Of a DNA stretch of 64,000 bases, positions 1 through 10,932 are shown piece by piece; the first letter of the stretch is position 1; each line of letters opens with the position of its first letter. The translations under genes and the position numbers were made by a program. The notes under the pieces are model-generated. The model was not told the origin of the DNA, did not search any database, and saw only the letters and a list, made by a program, of their open reading frames with translations. Source of the stretch: Agaricus subrufescens (taxonomy: Eukaryota; Basidiomycota; Agaricomycetes; Agaricales; Agaricaceae); NCBI GenBank assembly GCA_029945375.1, contig CM057060.1:1054001-1118000 (forward strand), read 5' to 3'.

Positions 1-1309
1 GCGCCGACGCCGCAGAACCCTGGACATTCTGTCCATCATTATCTTTCTCCGAGTGACTCAAGGAGCCGTACAGCTCGGACGACGCAATGGCGGGAGAACA
101 AGGAATCGTGTCAGGGGACACACACTATATCAAGTCAGCTTTGACAGGCTCAGAACCGATTAATAGATATACTTACATGAAGTTCACTTGGTAGCTCAAT
201 CCCGGAGGGAGCCGGACTGTGCCTTCCCTCCCTTGCCCTGTTTACTGCGTCCATATCCAAAGGGCTATAAGTGAAAGACGGGGCCCTCCACAACGGTTTC
301 TTAGGTCGTGGTATTTTTATTCCCAAGAGGCTTTTGAAGTTTCCGTAACCTCTAGCTGTCGATCGGCGGCGCCTCTTGACAACAAGAATGAACCCTAGGA
401 CGATGGCAAACAATCCTACCGCGGAACCTACGACGGCGCCGACGATAACTGAGGTTCTTCTCTTCCCATCGTTGCTTGGATGTATTTGAGACACCCCGGT
501 ATTATCAACAGGTGCTTCAAGCAAGCTTTGATTATCATTTGAGTAGTTCAAAACTATGATCCTCACCATGCTCGGCTATTTCTTTAGCATCGTTTATATC
601 GAGACGGTTGCAAGTGGCCTGATATATTTTGTTCAGAGAGCCGGAGTGTCCTCGGATTTCGAGAATGAACCAACTGATATATTCATGAACGCCCAAGATG
701 GTACCTGAATTTCACTAGGAATCGGGGAGGGCAATCTACACTGCGTAAGGATACCAGTCAGTCAAAAGCCAGGTTGCTCACGTTGAGAGGTACGTTTTCG
801 TACAGTGTTTAGTCCATGAAGGCCAGCTGAAATAAACCGACAATGAGGCCCGAAGCCCGGTCTGATCAGAAAACACTGGAATTACTCTACGAAAAAGCGG
901 TCCTGGCATGCAGCACAGACGGATAAAAGAGAGTAGACCACCGAATTACAAGCGCACCCATCGCCCGTATTCGTCGTTCCAGGACCTAGATAAATCTCGT
1001 TCGGCGCCAAGGGCAGAATCGTGACTGGTTATATATCCCTAAACCCAGTAGAAAAATAAATTCCAGGGGCGACTCTCACTATTTGTATCATCACGACAGC
1101 TGGCCTGTAATGCGGCAGCAACTTCGCAAGGGTCTTGGCCCATATCATTTTCAGCCTGTTTGATTACTTTATTATATATGAAACAGAAAAGCATCCGAGA
1201 TAATAGAATTTACCCAGCTGAATGATGGGGAACATGTCACTTTAGATTTCTGCGCTCGCAAGCACTGGATCTCTACGAATATACAAACCGCAACGGCAAA
1301 CCACACCAT
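1..1309 (-). CDS. Secreted/membrane-anchored Cys-rich protein, paralogue 1 (3' end outside window)
   Basis: Minus-strand gene starting at ATG 1307-1309 and still open at position 1. Exon 1 (1214-1309) encodes a 32-aa signal peptide beginning MVWFAVAVCIF and ending in SFSW. The next exon, from 1155, has the GQDPCEVAA motif, followed by a NEIYLGPG segment and CNSVVYSLLSVCAACQ. These are the same landmarks as in the two neighbouring paralogues. Further exons give WPSWTKHC, IPSEIQVPSWAF, then a TM helix (about 410-460) followed by KRRRR, a stop-transfer signal. After a GT-AG intron near 125-170 the cytoplasmic tail stays open to the window edge. One junction (CQDRFF to WPSW, near 830-890) does not close in phase by eye, so either a non-canonical site is used or the gene has a frameshift. 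Function is unknown; topology is type I membrane. It is the last of three tandem copies on this strand. Confidence 0.7.
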
Positions 1310-1834
1310 TGCCTACAAAAAGAGGGGATGGAAAGAGATCACAAGTATATGTGGCTACAAGGTGTGTAATGTGAGCTTATCCTTTTTCGCGAGCATACCC
1401 GCGTTTTTTTATGGGCTTCCCATTGCAGGCAAAGCCCTCTCTTTCCACTTTGATCACCGAAGGTATTAATTGAGGCACTTCGTATGTGGAGTATCTCCCA
1501 CATCTGGCACAAAATCATATGCTTGACCCAAGAACATGACGGCGTCGTGGAGCCCTGACGGCTATTGACTGGTGATAGTGAGGGATGAAATGTCAAAATC
1601 GGCCCTAGACCGGCAGCGGAAGAACTTCGATGAATGCAGAGGCCCCAATATCTGGAGTGGGTGGTGAGAGAATATCTCAACTAACGAATCGGTTCCGTTA
1701 ATTATAGGTTGGGAACACACTGAAGGAATGTTGATGAAGTATGTTTGACATTCACCGATCTGGGAAAAACACAGAAAAAGTACAGGATGCAGCGGGACTA
1801 CCGGAAGATCTAAAGAGATGACACTTGAAGATTA

Positions 1835-3148
1835 TTATACTTCGGGAGCCCCCGAGTAGCCTCGAGGGCTGGTTAACGTGCTACTACGTAGCATAGGAGC
1901 AACGACTGGGCTAATTTTTGACGGCGAAAGGTTATCCACGGATTGCACTCGAGGAACTGTCGTATACAGAGCTGACATATCTGAGGGAGGTTGCCGGCGG
2001 GCTCCTTCAGATGAGCTCTGCATAAGGTTTAGCCTGACATCAACGTCAAGATAGATACTCCGTGGTTCACTCACATACGTATATGGCGTGATAACAGATG
2101 CAGAACGTGACAGGGGCTTCGGCTGTATGCCATGGCTATGAGAAGAACCAACTTTAAGAGGATTGTACCTGGGTGTGTGATCATCCTGTTTCTTAGAGCG
2201 AAGTTTCATCCAAAACAATGCCAGCAGGACGACAATAACCGCAGTTAAAACACCGACGGTGATGCCAGCTATAGCTCCTGAACCTAGACCACTAGAACCT
2301 TCACTATTTGAGATCGATTGTGAGGGAAGGCTGTCCGGTGTGTTCGATTGCGAAAGAGGACTGTTAGTCAAAGTACTAATGGCCGCAGAGCTGGAGCTAG
2401 AGCTCGTGATATTGAACTTAGGTGATTTGGCCGCCACTACATGACAGATTAGTTACCACGAGCGTCGGAATGCTGCCACAAACCTTTTTTAGCTTGGGTC
2501 TCACTAAATGTGCCGTTCGTCTGCGACAGTCAGAAATTTACTACAGATATATCAAGCTCAGCAGACTCACCAACGAAATATTAAGAAAGGCCCAAGGGGG
2601 GATTTGAGTGACGTTGGGGACAGTTCTTGGATACCTAGTAGCCATACATTACCCATGATCATCATTTTTTTTTTCATTCAACTCACTGGCCGATCGGTAC
2701 AACGGGTCGGCAATACATCGTCCACGCCGAGAAGTTTAAGAAAAGTTTGTCTTGACATCCAGCACAAGCGCTGATCATCGAATATGTCACCGAATTGCAG
2801 AAGCATGGGTTTGCATTGACAAGACTAGGCCCAATATAATGGTTCCCTTCCGGCAAAGCATCTACGGCGATAGCTGTCAAGTTCGTTAGCCACAGTCACC
2901 ACACACCAAGGCTGAAGACAAACGAGTTCCTGAACAAAGTGTTTCTAGGTAGGATCCGACCAGACAAGGGGTTTGGCCAAGTGCGTTAATAGACTAAATT
3001 GAATTAAATCCTATGACTAGAAGTTCAGTATAAACGCTCCACTTACCCACTGATAATCCTTTACGCATTGTGTGACATCCGAACTCTGCGTATAAACCAG
3101 AGCAGTGATAGTCAGTACCACTAGAAAACGACAGTACCACTCTATCAT
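1835..3148 (-). CDS. Secreted/membrane-anchored Cys-rich protein, paralogue 2
   Basis: Start ATG 3146-3148 opens a signal peptide (MIEWYCRFLVVLTITALVY) and a short exon ending KDYQW at a GTAAGT donor. A middle exon around 2700-2880 has LPEGNHYIGPSL, CFCNSVTYSMISACAGCQ and FSAWTMYC, matching the Cys/Trp landmarks of paralogues 1 and 3. The last exon (1835 to about 2437) has a Ser/Thr-rich stalk, one TM segment (GAIAGITVGVLTAVIVVLLALF), a basic stop-transfer stretch and a Tyr/Ser-rich cytoplasmic tail ending GYSGAPEV. The C-terminal SGAPE motif is shared with paralogue 3 (YSGAPEI). Exact borders of the middle exons were not all resolved. No enzymatic motif is visible; a surface sensor or cell-wall-facing adhesin are both possible. 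Confidence 0.75.
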
Positions 3149-3446
3149 GGTGGGAGACTGTCGTGTGCCGATGGCATGAGAAACTAAAGTCAGCTCTGCA
3201 GGTTTAATGTTCCAAATCGCCTCCTTGTTTGATGCAAACAAAAAAGAAGCCGGAAAGATCATCACGTCGAGGTTATCGGTCCGCTGAACAAGGGATGATG
3301 ATCGATGATCATGTGTTGGTGAATCGGACTCCCAGTGGCGTTACTGCCTTAGGAATCGACATGGGAAAAAACACCGCCAATTCATTGAAAAATAAAATCA
3401 AAAACAAAGAAGCACAGCGTTCGTTAAATGTATACAGAAAAGTTCG

Positions 3447-4815
3447 TCATATTTCAGGAGCACCACTGTAATTGCCTGTTGGATGTGACGAAGGTGCAGG
3501 CATACTGGACATGCTATGTTGCGGGACATGAGTGTTAGAGCCCTGGAACGCGGCTGAACCAGGTGCAGGTGAATAAGGAGCCGAAACGTAGGAAGGATTC
3601 GTGGTGGGAGATGCGGTTGGGAAAGTGCTCGGGTCGGATGGATCCTAGGGGTAAGTTTTAATAAGATATTAATTAACAAAAAAGCAAAAGGTTTTACATA
3701 AAGCCTCTGGGGTTGGAATGGAGGTGGGCTTGAAAAACCACTCTGCGACATCTTTGATTCTCCAATATCGTCGGGCGCAGCTGTATAAGGCGTCGTAGCG
3801 TGTGCTGAGGAGCCCGATAGCCGGGCAGCTGCAAGCCTACGGCGACGGAAGTAGAGGAACGCGAGGCCCACGATCAAGGCCAAACCAAGGACACCGCCGA
3901 CCACGCCTCCCGCAATGGCACCAGCATGTGAGCTCGATCCAGAACTGCCAGAGTTGAATGTAGGAGCAGCGGAACCACCAGACGTGAAGGAAGGCCCGGA
4001 GGAGAATGTCGGTGCTGCAACGCCAGTAGATTCAGGGCGGTCTGGAAAGCAGATTAGTGAAAGAGGAGTGACAGATGACGAGCACTTACTGTCTAGGCTC
4101 TGTGCAAATTGAGGGTCGAATGTGTTGCCGCTTTGCTAAAGGAATATCAGGTTTGGAACTGAACCGAGTTATTTGTAGGTTTCGACTGACAACAATATCA
4201 CCGTAGGCCCACCCGGGAACGATCGTGCCTTCGGGAATAGATTGGGGAAACCTGGGGCAATGAGGAACGAAATGAGGACATGATCAAGTTGTACGTACCT
4301 GGAGAGGGATACCACGGAACAATTTGCTTTGTATATTGCCCAACTTGCGTCTTATGAGCGAATCTGTGCTTATGAGATCGACAGGGCCAGTACTCACTTG
4401 ATCCATTGCTCTCCCTGGCAAGCAGCACAGGCACTCAGCAGGAAGTAGTATACGGTGCTGCATCGACAAGAGTTTTGGTTGAGCGCGGTCGGGCCAAGGT
4501 ACGAGAAGCCTGGCTTTAGAGGAGCCAAATCAAACACTGGAAAATGAGGGTTATTAATAACGAGTAACGGTCAACAAAAGTAAAAACTCACCACCACCAT
4601 TACACACACCCGCTAGATCGGCGCCGACTTTGCAGGGGCTGACCCCAGCAGAATTGAAAGACTGTTGGAGGGATGTTCAATGGAGAGACAAGACAGAGAG
4701 TGGTCGGACTGACCCAGTCCAAGGTCTTGTCGGTGCAGATGGCTTCCGTCGTGGTCTGGCACAGGGCGGCCGGTAGAAGGGCGGCCAGGAGGAAGGCGAG
4801 GAGGGACATGGCCAT
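3447..4815 (-). CDS. Secreted/membrane-anchored Cys-rich protein, paralogue 3
   Basis: Best resolved member of the tandem family. Exon 1 (4714-4815) encodes the signal peptide MAMSLLAFLLAALLPAALCQ and ends LDW. Exon 2 (4592-4661) gives SFNSAGVSPCKVGADLAGVC. The next exons give VFDLAPLKPGFSYLGP, CRCSTVYYFLLSACAACQ, then after a 3-nt-phased intron WAIYKANCS and RFPQSIPEGTIVPGWAYGDI. A Ser/Gly-rich stalk, a TM helix (VVGGVLGLALIVGLAFLYF) and RRRR follow. The last exon ends in YSGAPEI with stop 3447-3449. I count about eight exons with introns near 50 nt. I chose ATG 4815 because it starts the signal peptide; the frame is open further upstream, but that stretch is low complexity. It forms a same-strand cluster with paralogues 1 and 2 at about 0.3-0.5 kb spacing. 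Ligand and function are unknown. Confidence 0.8.
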
Positions 4816-5087
4816 GGAGGGGAATGGCGGGCGTGGAAAAAAGAGACGGGAAGAAGGGATGGCTTTTGGGCTGGGCGAAGGCCGCAGCCCTGAATGGCGT
4901 GTTGATGGCCCAATGACTGATGGGCATCCGGCGCTGACGGCCGGGGGCAGGGGGCTGTCCGCTGGCTGTTCAGATCCTGCGCCGAACCCAGGCCGAGGCG
5001 CCAATCAGTCAGGAGAATCAGTGGCGCCGCTGTGTCAAGGAACACGCTAATCTACTTGCACAGCCTGGGGTCATCTATATACCTCCC

Positions 5088-6064
5088 TCACTCCCCGTAG
5101 ACATGTTTCATGAAGATTCTCTTGTGTATAGTCGACCCCGCGTCATCAACCGACTCTATCTCCTCCTTCGTCAGGTCCGGCACCTCCTCCGTGCTCAGGA
5201 ATTCTCTGATACGCGACTCCTTCGACGAGGTCCTGCGCCAGAACACCGTCACATCAGCACAGCACGCGTCGCAGCTGACAGCAACTCACGATATCGTGAC
5301 CACACCCTTCTGCAGGATCCATTTCGTCAAAACTTGCCCTTCGGTAACCGGAGATCCACGCGTCTGCTCGAGGCGTTCCCGAATTTTAGGAAGGATATCC
5401 TTCAGAGGGCCGTCCGTGACGCGAACAACCGGTGTCTGGCCTCCATAGGAAGCTACAGTGATTCCCTTTGCCCTGCACAACTCCAGAATCGGAAGAGCGG
5501 CCTTCAAAACATAGGGGTGGAACTCAATCTATGCGCATATATTCACCATCAGACATCAATGTATAGCACGATCAATTTTACCTGATTAATTGCAGGGATA
5601 ATCTTTGCACCCGGAAGTATTGCGTTCAAATCTTCTACCTTGAAGTTGGAAACCCCGATAGACTTGGCGAGGCCCTCAGCCTTGAGAGCTTCAAACTGTT
5701 GCCAGATCTCCGGCAGCGTGGCTACTTTCTGATTGGCCGTTGGATCGTGGATGAGGAAAAGGTCAACGTAGTCGATGCCCAACTTCCCCAAGGATTCAAC
5801 CAAGGTCTCCCTAACTTTCTGGCCGGGGTTCAAGAGGTGCAACTTCGTCGTGATGAATAACTCGGAGCGTGGCTTTCCGGACGACCTGATCCCTTCGCCC
5901 AGTGACTCTTCGTTCTTGTACATCTGCGCGCCATCGAGATGGATGACCCCAGTCTTGATCGCCTGGCGCACAAACGCCGAGGCATCTTGACCGTACAGGG
6001 CCGTACCGGTGCCAAACCCGAGGGCGGGAATGCGGTTGCCGTCGTTGAGGATGAATTTCAGCAT
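5088..6064 (-). CDS. Aldo-keto reductase, 288 aa
   Basis: Three exons: 5582-6064, 5290-5528, 5088-5232, with GT-AG introns of 53 and 57 nt, all in phase. The product is 288 aa, slightly shorter than the usual 300-330 aa. The AKR catalytic tetrad is visible: Asp and Tyr in HLDGAQMYKNEESLG, Lys in FITTKL, His in DLFLIHDP. The substrate-loop and barrel signatures GVSNF and QIEFHPY are also present; QIEFHPY is created exactly by splicing intron 1. The C-terminal NADPH-binding region has the form LTKWILQKGVVTIS followed by TSSKESRI. It is probably a cytosolic NADPH-dependent reductase of aldehydes or ketones, closest in style to fungal keto-amide/aldehyde reductases. The substrate cannot be told from sequence. 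It is not obviously linked in function to the flanking membrane-protein genes. Confidence 0.92.
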
Positions 6065-7470
6065 GACGTGACTGGGAAGGTTGAGAAATCTGGAGACTGG
6101 TTTCCAAGCGTCTTATATCTCATCTTGATTACTCTACGTCATTTTTACTTATCCACAGCGCATATAGCAAGCAAGCCAATGAGATTCTCGTGACGTGTCA
6201 TCGACGCCATTGAGGTTCTCATGACGCGTCAAACCTAGGAACCGGATTGCCCCGTATACTCCTGCATCCCGCCCTAGCTATGGAGGAAATTTTATCTGAC
6301 GCAGATGTTACAGGCTATCCGCGCTACCATCAGAGGGGCTGGCCTAGTGCGTCGATGAAGAGAGAAGAACGATGCATAGTCAACGACACTGAAAGTACAC
6401 TGTGATGCAAAGCATGTATGCGCATACATGTCCACAAAGTCTGTATTCACCATAGACCTGGGGCTTGCTTTATACCCAATTGTACTCCGTGTCCTGCCAG
6501 CATCGTCATTGCTCCCGAACGCGACAAGTATCCTACGACGTCTAGTTGGGCAGAAGTAGCTTGAGCGGTTAGGAAACCGTTATCGCATGGTCCTTTCCCC
6601 ATTAACTCAGATCCAAAGATCTGGACCGGAACGGAAACGGCTAGCATATATACTGTAAGGATGGTATTTCCTTCGAAAAATTTGTCCGCTTTGTCATATG
6701 ACAGCTGGAAGAGATAGTGAGAAGTAAGCATGCCAGTTGAAACTTATCCTCTGATTGCTTCTCAAGGAGTACTTGATACCTTTTCATCCGGATGGGCCTA
6801 CTCGCCGAGACGTAGAAGTCCAGAGAAACCCAACAGGGGCATAGCGAGGAAAAAGTAGTCGACACCAGGTCGACACGATTCACTGATGCGCGATAATTAC
6901 GCGTGATAGGCGACAGATCTTATATTGTGTGAGAGCTCTTCTACGTTGGACAGGGTCATTGTAAAGCATTTTGCATCCTCAAAGAGTTTAGTGTACAATG
7001 GAGCCCGTTTACTGACTTATGGGTAATATACCAACACCAAATGGGAGATCACAGTCAGATATAGTTCGGCAGAAGAAGGATCCATATGTTGAGAACATAT
7101 CAATGATGAACATGTATGTACAACAGTTGACTTAATTGGATGCAACCAAGAATAACCCATGCCTGCCCTAAACTCCCCACTTAAAAATTGTCCATCGTCT
7201 TGTCTTTTCCCATATCTTTTAACAACACGGGCGCCGTTATACCTCATGCTGGGCTACTTTCGATCGGGTATCCTGGTATCTCGGCGGCCTCAGATCAAAA
7301 AGTTGCACTCTTTGGCTGATCATACTGGTTCTTCGTATCCTATGACTGCCGTCAGTCACCTAGTGTATCGACACGTAAATAGTCATTAAACATACAGCGC
7401 ATTTATCTATACGTCTTTAAAAACCTAGTAAATAAGAGGGTCTAGTTTCCATACATAATCAGGTTTTACG
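6065..7470. other. 1.4 kb with no supported gene
   Basis: Short ORFs occur on both strands (the longest on the minus strand at 6447-6731 and 6641-6883), but none has a recognisable domain, a convincing start or linkable splice sites. The minus-strand fragments at 6447-6883 look mildly hydrophobic and could be the remains of a membrane protein. I see no repeat, RNA gene or LTR here. The stretch separates the reductase promoter from the next membrane-protein gene. Confidence 0.4.
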
Positions 7471-8173
7471 TTAATGTACTACTGAAGATCGGTGGCCATC
7501 GAAAACAGTACTACGGGTGTTACCGACAGAAAAATGATTACTGCTTTGAGAAGGTAGTAAATGATGATTTGATATACCACCTTTGGTGCAGATAGTGGGG
7601 GGTGTAGTACCGTAGGCGGCTCGATACGCTGCTGACGGCGCAATCCTGTGTCGTCGTCTACGAGCTAGCCATAAGAATGCAATCAAAACGATTGAAGCCA
7701 AAACGACGAAGCCTCCCACTGTTCCACCAGCAATGGCACCGACATTGTGATGTTTAGATGCAGCTGACGTCAGTATCATTGACGGAGAAGGTTGCAACAA
7801 GGTGGAGGATGACAGTGAGGTGGAGGATGACAGTGAGGTGGAGGGTGACAGTGAGGTGGAGGGTGAAGTTGGGAATGGGCTGGAAGGTGGCGATGATGTA
7901 AGATCCGAGTTCGAGGGGGGGGTTGTATCGGGGGAGTTGTTTGTGTTGGGGTGGGTGGGTGAAGGCATAGGTTGCGTTGCGGAGGTTTGCGTGGAACGCT
8001 CCGGGCTCGTTATGGTGATGGACGAAGAGATTATATTTCCGGATGAGCATTCCGAGCCCGAGGGACATGTACGACGAACTAACAGAATCGCGGCGTTCCA
8101 GACATTGCATGGAATCAAAGTAAGCAAGCGTACCTTTCCAGTCGTAAGGATGGCCTTCTTGAATTGGAGTCAT
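7471..8173 (-). CDS. Single-pass membrane protein with Ser/Thr-Pro stalk
   Basis: A long minus-strand frame ends at 7471 and encodes, in order, a short Cys-containing segment (TCPSGSECSSGN), a Ser/Thr/Pro-rich stalk of about 90 residues containing SPSTSLSSSTSLSSSTLL tandem units, a TM helix (GAIAGGTVGGFVVLASIVLIAFLWLA), RRRR and a Tyr/Ser cytoplasmic tail. ATG 8171-8173 is joined through a likely intron (donor GTACGC near 8131, acceptor near 8071) to the Cys segment. The stalk repeat corresponds to a DNA tandem repeat around 7800-7860. The architecture matches the SP/stalk/TM/basic-tail pattern of the three upstream genes, but the ectodomain landmarks of that family (SACAACQ, W-x2-W) are missing. 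No clear signal peptide is seen at this start, so a further 5' exon is possible. Function unknown. Confidence 0.6.
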
Positions 8174-8583
8174 AGTAGAGATGGAAAATGCGAGTAACTC
8201 TCTGCACTTTCCTCAGAGGGGGGGAAAGGAGCCGACTGGAGAGACGCTAGTATCAGGCAGTGGATGAAATATGACGGGGTTGCACTGTATTCATCAGAAT
8301 GTTCATACTTGAACAGACGTATATATAACCATCAGGCATCCTTTGCTGTCTCTTTGTGACCAGATTGATTCGTTGTGGAGGAGACTGATAGATATCAACT
8401 ATGGAGCTGGAAAGACGGCCTCATCTTTGTTCGATTCGAGATGAAACTAATCAGAAACTAATATAACTAGCTGTTGGCGGTGCACTCGTGGGAAGATATT
8501 TGTCAGACTATACAGGTTCAGCCACAGATTGCTCGACGGCATCCATTATTGTGACCAACAAGCGTCGTTCCTCAAGACTCGAA

Positions 8584-9788
8584 ATGGCCCCCTCCACCAC
8601 GTACGTCCGTTTGTATCGATGGTGTCTCAGAGTGCTAAGTCTGTATGTGTCAATATAGCGTCCCGAGTGCTTCGGTCAGTCGAATGTTACACCAGAAATA
8701 TCGTAGCAAGTATTGATAAAAGTCGGACTTAATGCAGGCGATCGAGGTCCCGGAGACTATTCTCAAGAAACGCAAACAAAACGAAAAGGCTCGGGAGGAG
8801 CGCCTGGCTGCTGCTGCCGCTGCTCGTAAGGTAAGCATTATTCACAGATTGGAATAATTGAATTTTTTCAATTGGGGATGCACAATTTCATTTCGACATA
8901 TGGCTAGTGGTTTTTCCTCACCATGTTGCCGTCAAATCCATCTTTCGGGACTGAATCTAATTCATTGAAAACGTTCATGAGTTTCATAAACTGACAACAC
9001 TATTAGGCCCAAAAAGCAAAACGTCGAGTGATCTTCAAACGTGCGGAATCTTATGTGAAGGAATACCTTGCTAAGGAAAAGGAGGAGATCCGCTTGAAAC
9101 GTGTTGCTCGGACATCTGGTGACTTTTATGTGCCAGCGCAACCCAAAGTCTACTTTGTCATCCGTATTCGTGGGTGGGTACATCGTATCTCCAAGAGGTG
9201 GCGACGAGACCAATTTTTTTCTCCAGTATTAATGAGATCGCCCCTAAACCTCGCAAAATTTTGCAGCTCCTCCGACTCCTGCAAATCAACAATGGTGTCT
9301 TCGTGAAGGCCACCCGCGCAACACAGCAGATGCTCCGCCTAATTGAGCCCTATGTGGCGTACGGGTAAGTGACAAGTTTTGTAAACACCAACTCACCCGT
9401 TGAATGAATGCCGTAAAGTGAACCCAACCTCAAGTCTATCCGCGAGTTGATTTACAAGCGTGGATACGGCAAGGTCAACAAACAACGCATCCCCCTCACT
9501 AACAACGGAGTCATCGAGGAATCCCTTGGCAAGTTTGACATCCTTTGTGTGGAGGACTTGGTGCACGAAATCGCCACTGCTGGCCCCAACTTCAAGCAGG
9601 TAAGTAAAGAAAGGAGGAGGCAGGGATGTGAGCTGATATTTTTCCAGGCATCCAATTTCCTGTGGCCCTTCAAGCTCTCGAACCCCACCGGAGGCTGGAG
9701 GACGCGCAAGTTCAAGCACTACGTCCAGGGCGGTGACTTTGGTGACAGGGAGACGAACATCAACAAACTTATCCGACAAATGAACTAG
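8584..9788 (+). CDS. RPL7: 60S ribosomal protein L7 (uL30)
   Basis: Seven exons fit in phase: 8584-8600, 8659-8674, 8738-8830, 9007-9173, 9227-9364, 9419-9599 and 9648-9788. The protein begins MAPSTTVPSASA and contains the eukaryotic L7 hallmarks: [27 protein letters not shown], the uL30 core [19 protein letters not shown] and [35 protein letters not shown] and the C-terminal [18 protein letters not shown]. Two very short 5' exons (17 and 16 nt) and several introns are typical of basidiomycete ribosomal protein genes. It is a structural component of the large ribosomal subunit, expected to be highly expressed and single copy. The length is normal for fungal L7. Confidence 0.96.
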
Positions 9789-9976
9789 GTGCTCTAGGGC
9801 TCTGGAGGGTGGTAGGACTGCATACAGGAGGGTGTCGTCATTAGGCTGTAGTTTTTTTTTCTATCTCAACATGTCGTATGTCGTATGCCCCGCTAAACGT
9901 CACAATGAGCATGTGTATCTAATATCAAATGACCCGAGTCGGGACGGATCGCGTTGTTCACTTCACTCCCTCTCCC

Positions 9977-10816
9977 ATGTCCGCTGCTCAGTCTCTCCTG
10001 CACTCTAACGCCCAGTGGGCCCAGCAAGTCAAGCTCTCCCAGCCAGACTTCTTTAGCGACTGTGCAAAGGGCCAATCTCCCCAGGTAGCAGTCCGTTAGA
10101 CTTTGTGTTCTCTTCTTTTCTTATCATAGCTCTAGATCTTATGGATTGGTTGCGCCGATTCCCGTGTCCCGGAGTCTGTCGTTACTGCTGTCATGCCTGG
10201 TTCCATCTTCACCCACAGGAACATAGCAAAGTATGTATCCTCCTTCTCGGCCGTCACACTCCGTGCTTGATGGCACTGCTCCAGCCAATTCCACTCAGAT
10301 GATGATAACATCCTATCGGTTCTGGACTACGCCGTCAACTACTTGGGGGTGCAACACGGTGCTTTCTCTCTTATCGTTCTGCTTTGATTCGATTCCAACT
10401 GTTTTTTTCCCTAACCTCGCTGGTGGCCGACAATAGTTGTTGTTGTGGGCCACAGCGAATGCGGTGGCGCAGCTGCCTGTTTAGGTGCCGTACAAAGGGA
10501 AGACTTCGTCCTAGAAGACAAGATTGCCACAATTGCGACGGTTTCGGCTGATGCTCCCTTAAATCGCTGGCTTGAGCCATTGACCAGGCTTGCGGCTACC
10601 CTTGGCATTTCTACCACCCCTTCCAAAGAGGCCTTGCCTATTCTTGTCGAGGAGAACGTCAAACGTCAGGTTGAGAACGTCTGCAAGTCTGAGGTTATTA
10701 CTGGTGCATGGACCAGGGGCCTGGAGGTTCATGTCCATGGATGGGTGTATGAGCTCTCCCAGGGCAGACTGAGGGACCTTCATGTTTCCAGCGGGCCTAG
10801 TAAACTGTCTGCGTAG
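9977..10816 (+). CDS. Beta-carbonic anhydrase, 218 aa
   Basis: Four exons: 9977-10084, 10136-10230, 10285-10358 and 10437-10816, all in phase, 218 aa. It catalyses reversible hydration of CO2 to bicarbonate. The zinc site of beta-CAs is clear: Cys in [13 protein letters not shown] with the Asp-Arg dyad, and the His-x2-Cys pair in [19 protein letters not shown] is another family signature and is completed by intron 2. The C-terminal WLEPLTRL and [12 protein letters not shown] match fungal NCE103-like enzymes. No N-terminal targeting sequence is obvious, so it is probably cytosolic. It lies in a plus-strand run between RPL7 and the phosphatase, with only 116 bp to the next start codon. Confidence 0.95.
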
Positions 10817-10932
10817 TCCGAATGTAGTATGCTACTGTCTGTCTATATAGAGAATGAATTGCGCATGTGAACTTATTTGCTACACCGACCCTCTCCACAG
10901 CTTTGCGTCTTGCCAAATCCTCACCTATAGCG

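Noticed and set aside
1339..1680. 113-codon minus-strand ORF upstream of paralogue 1
   Set aside because: The signal peptide of that gene starts at 1309, and this ORF has no features or splice link to it.
4600..5004. N-terminal extension of paralogue 3 to an earlier ATG
   Set aside because: The extra residues are Pro/Ser low complexity and would bury the signal peptide; ATG 4815 is preferred.
6447..6883. Possible gene fragments on the minus strand
   Set aside because: Overlapping short frames with no domain, no convincing splice links and no neighbour support.
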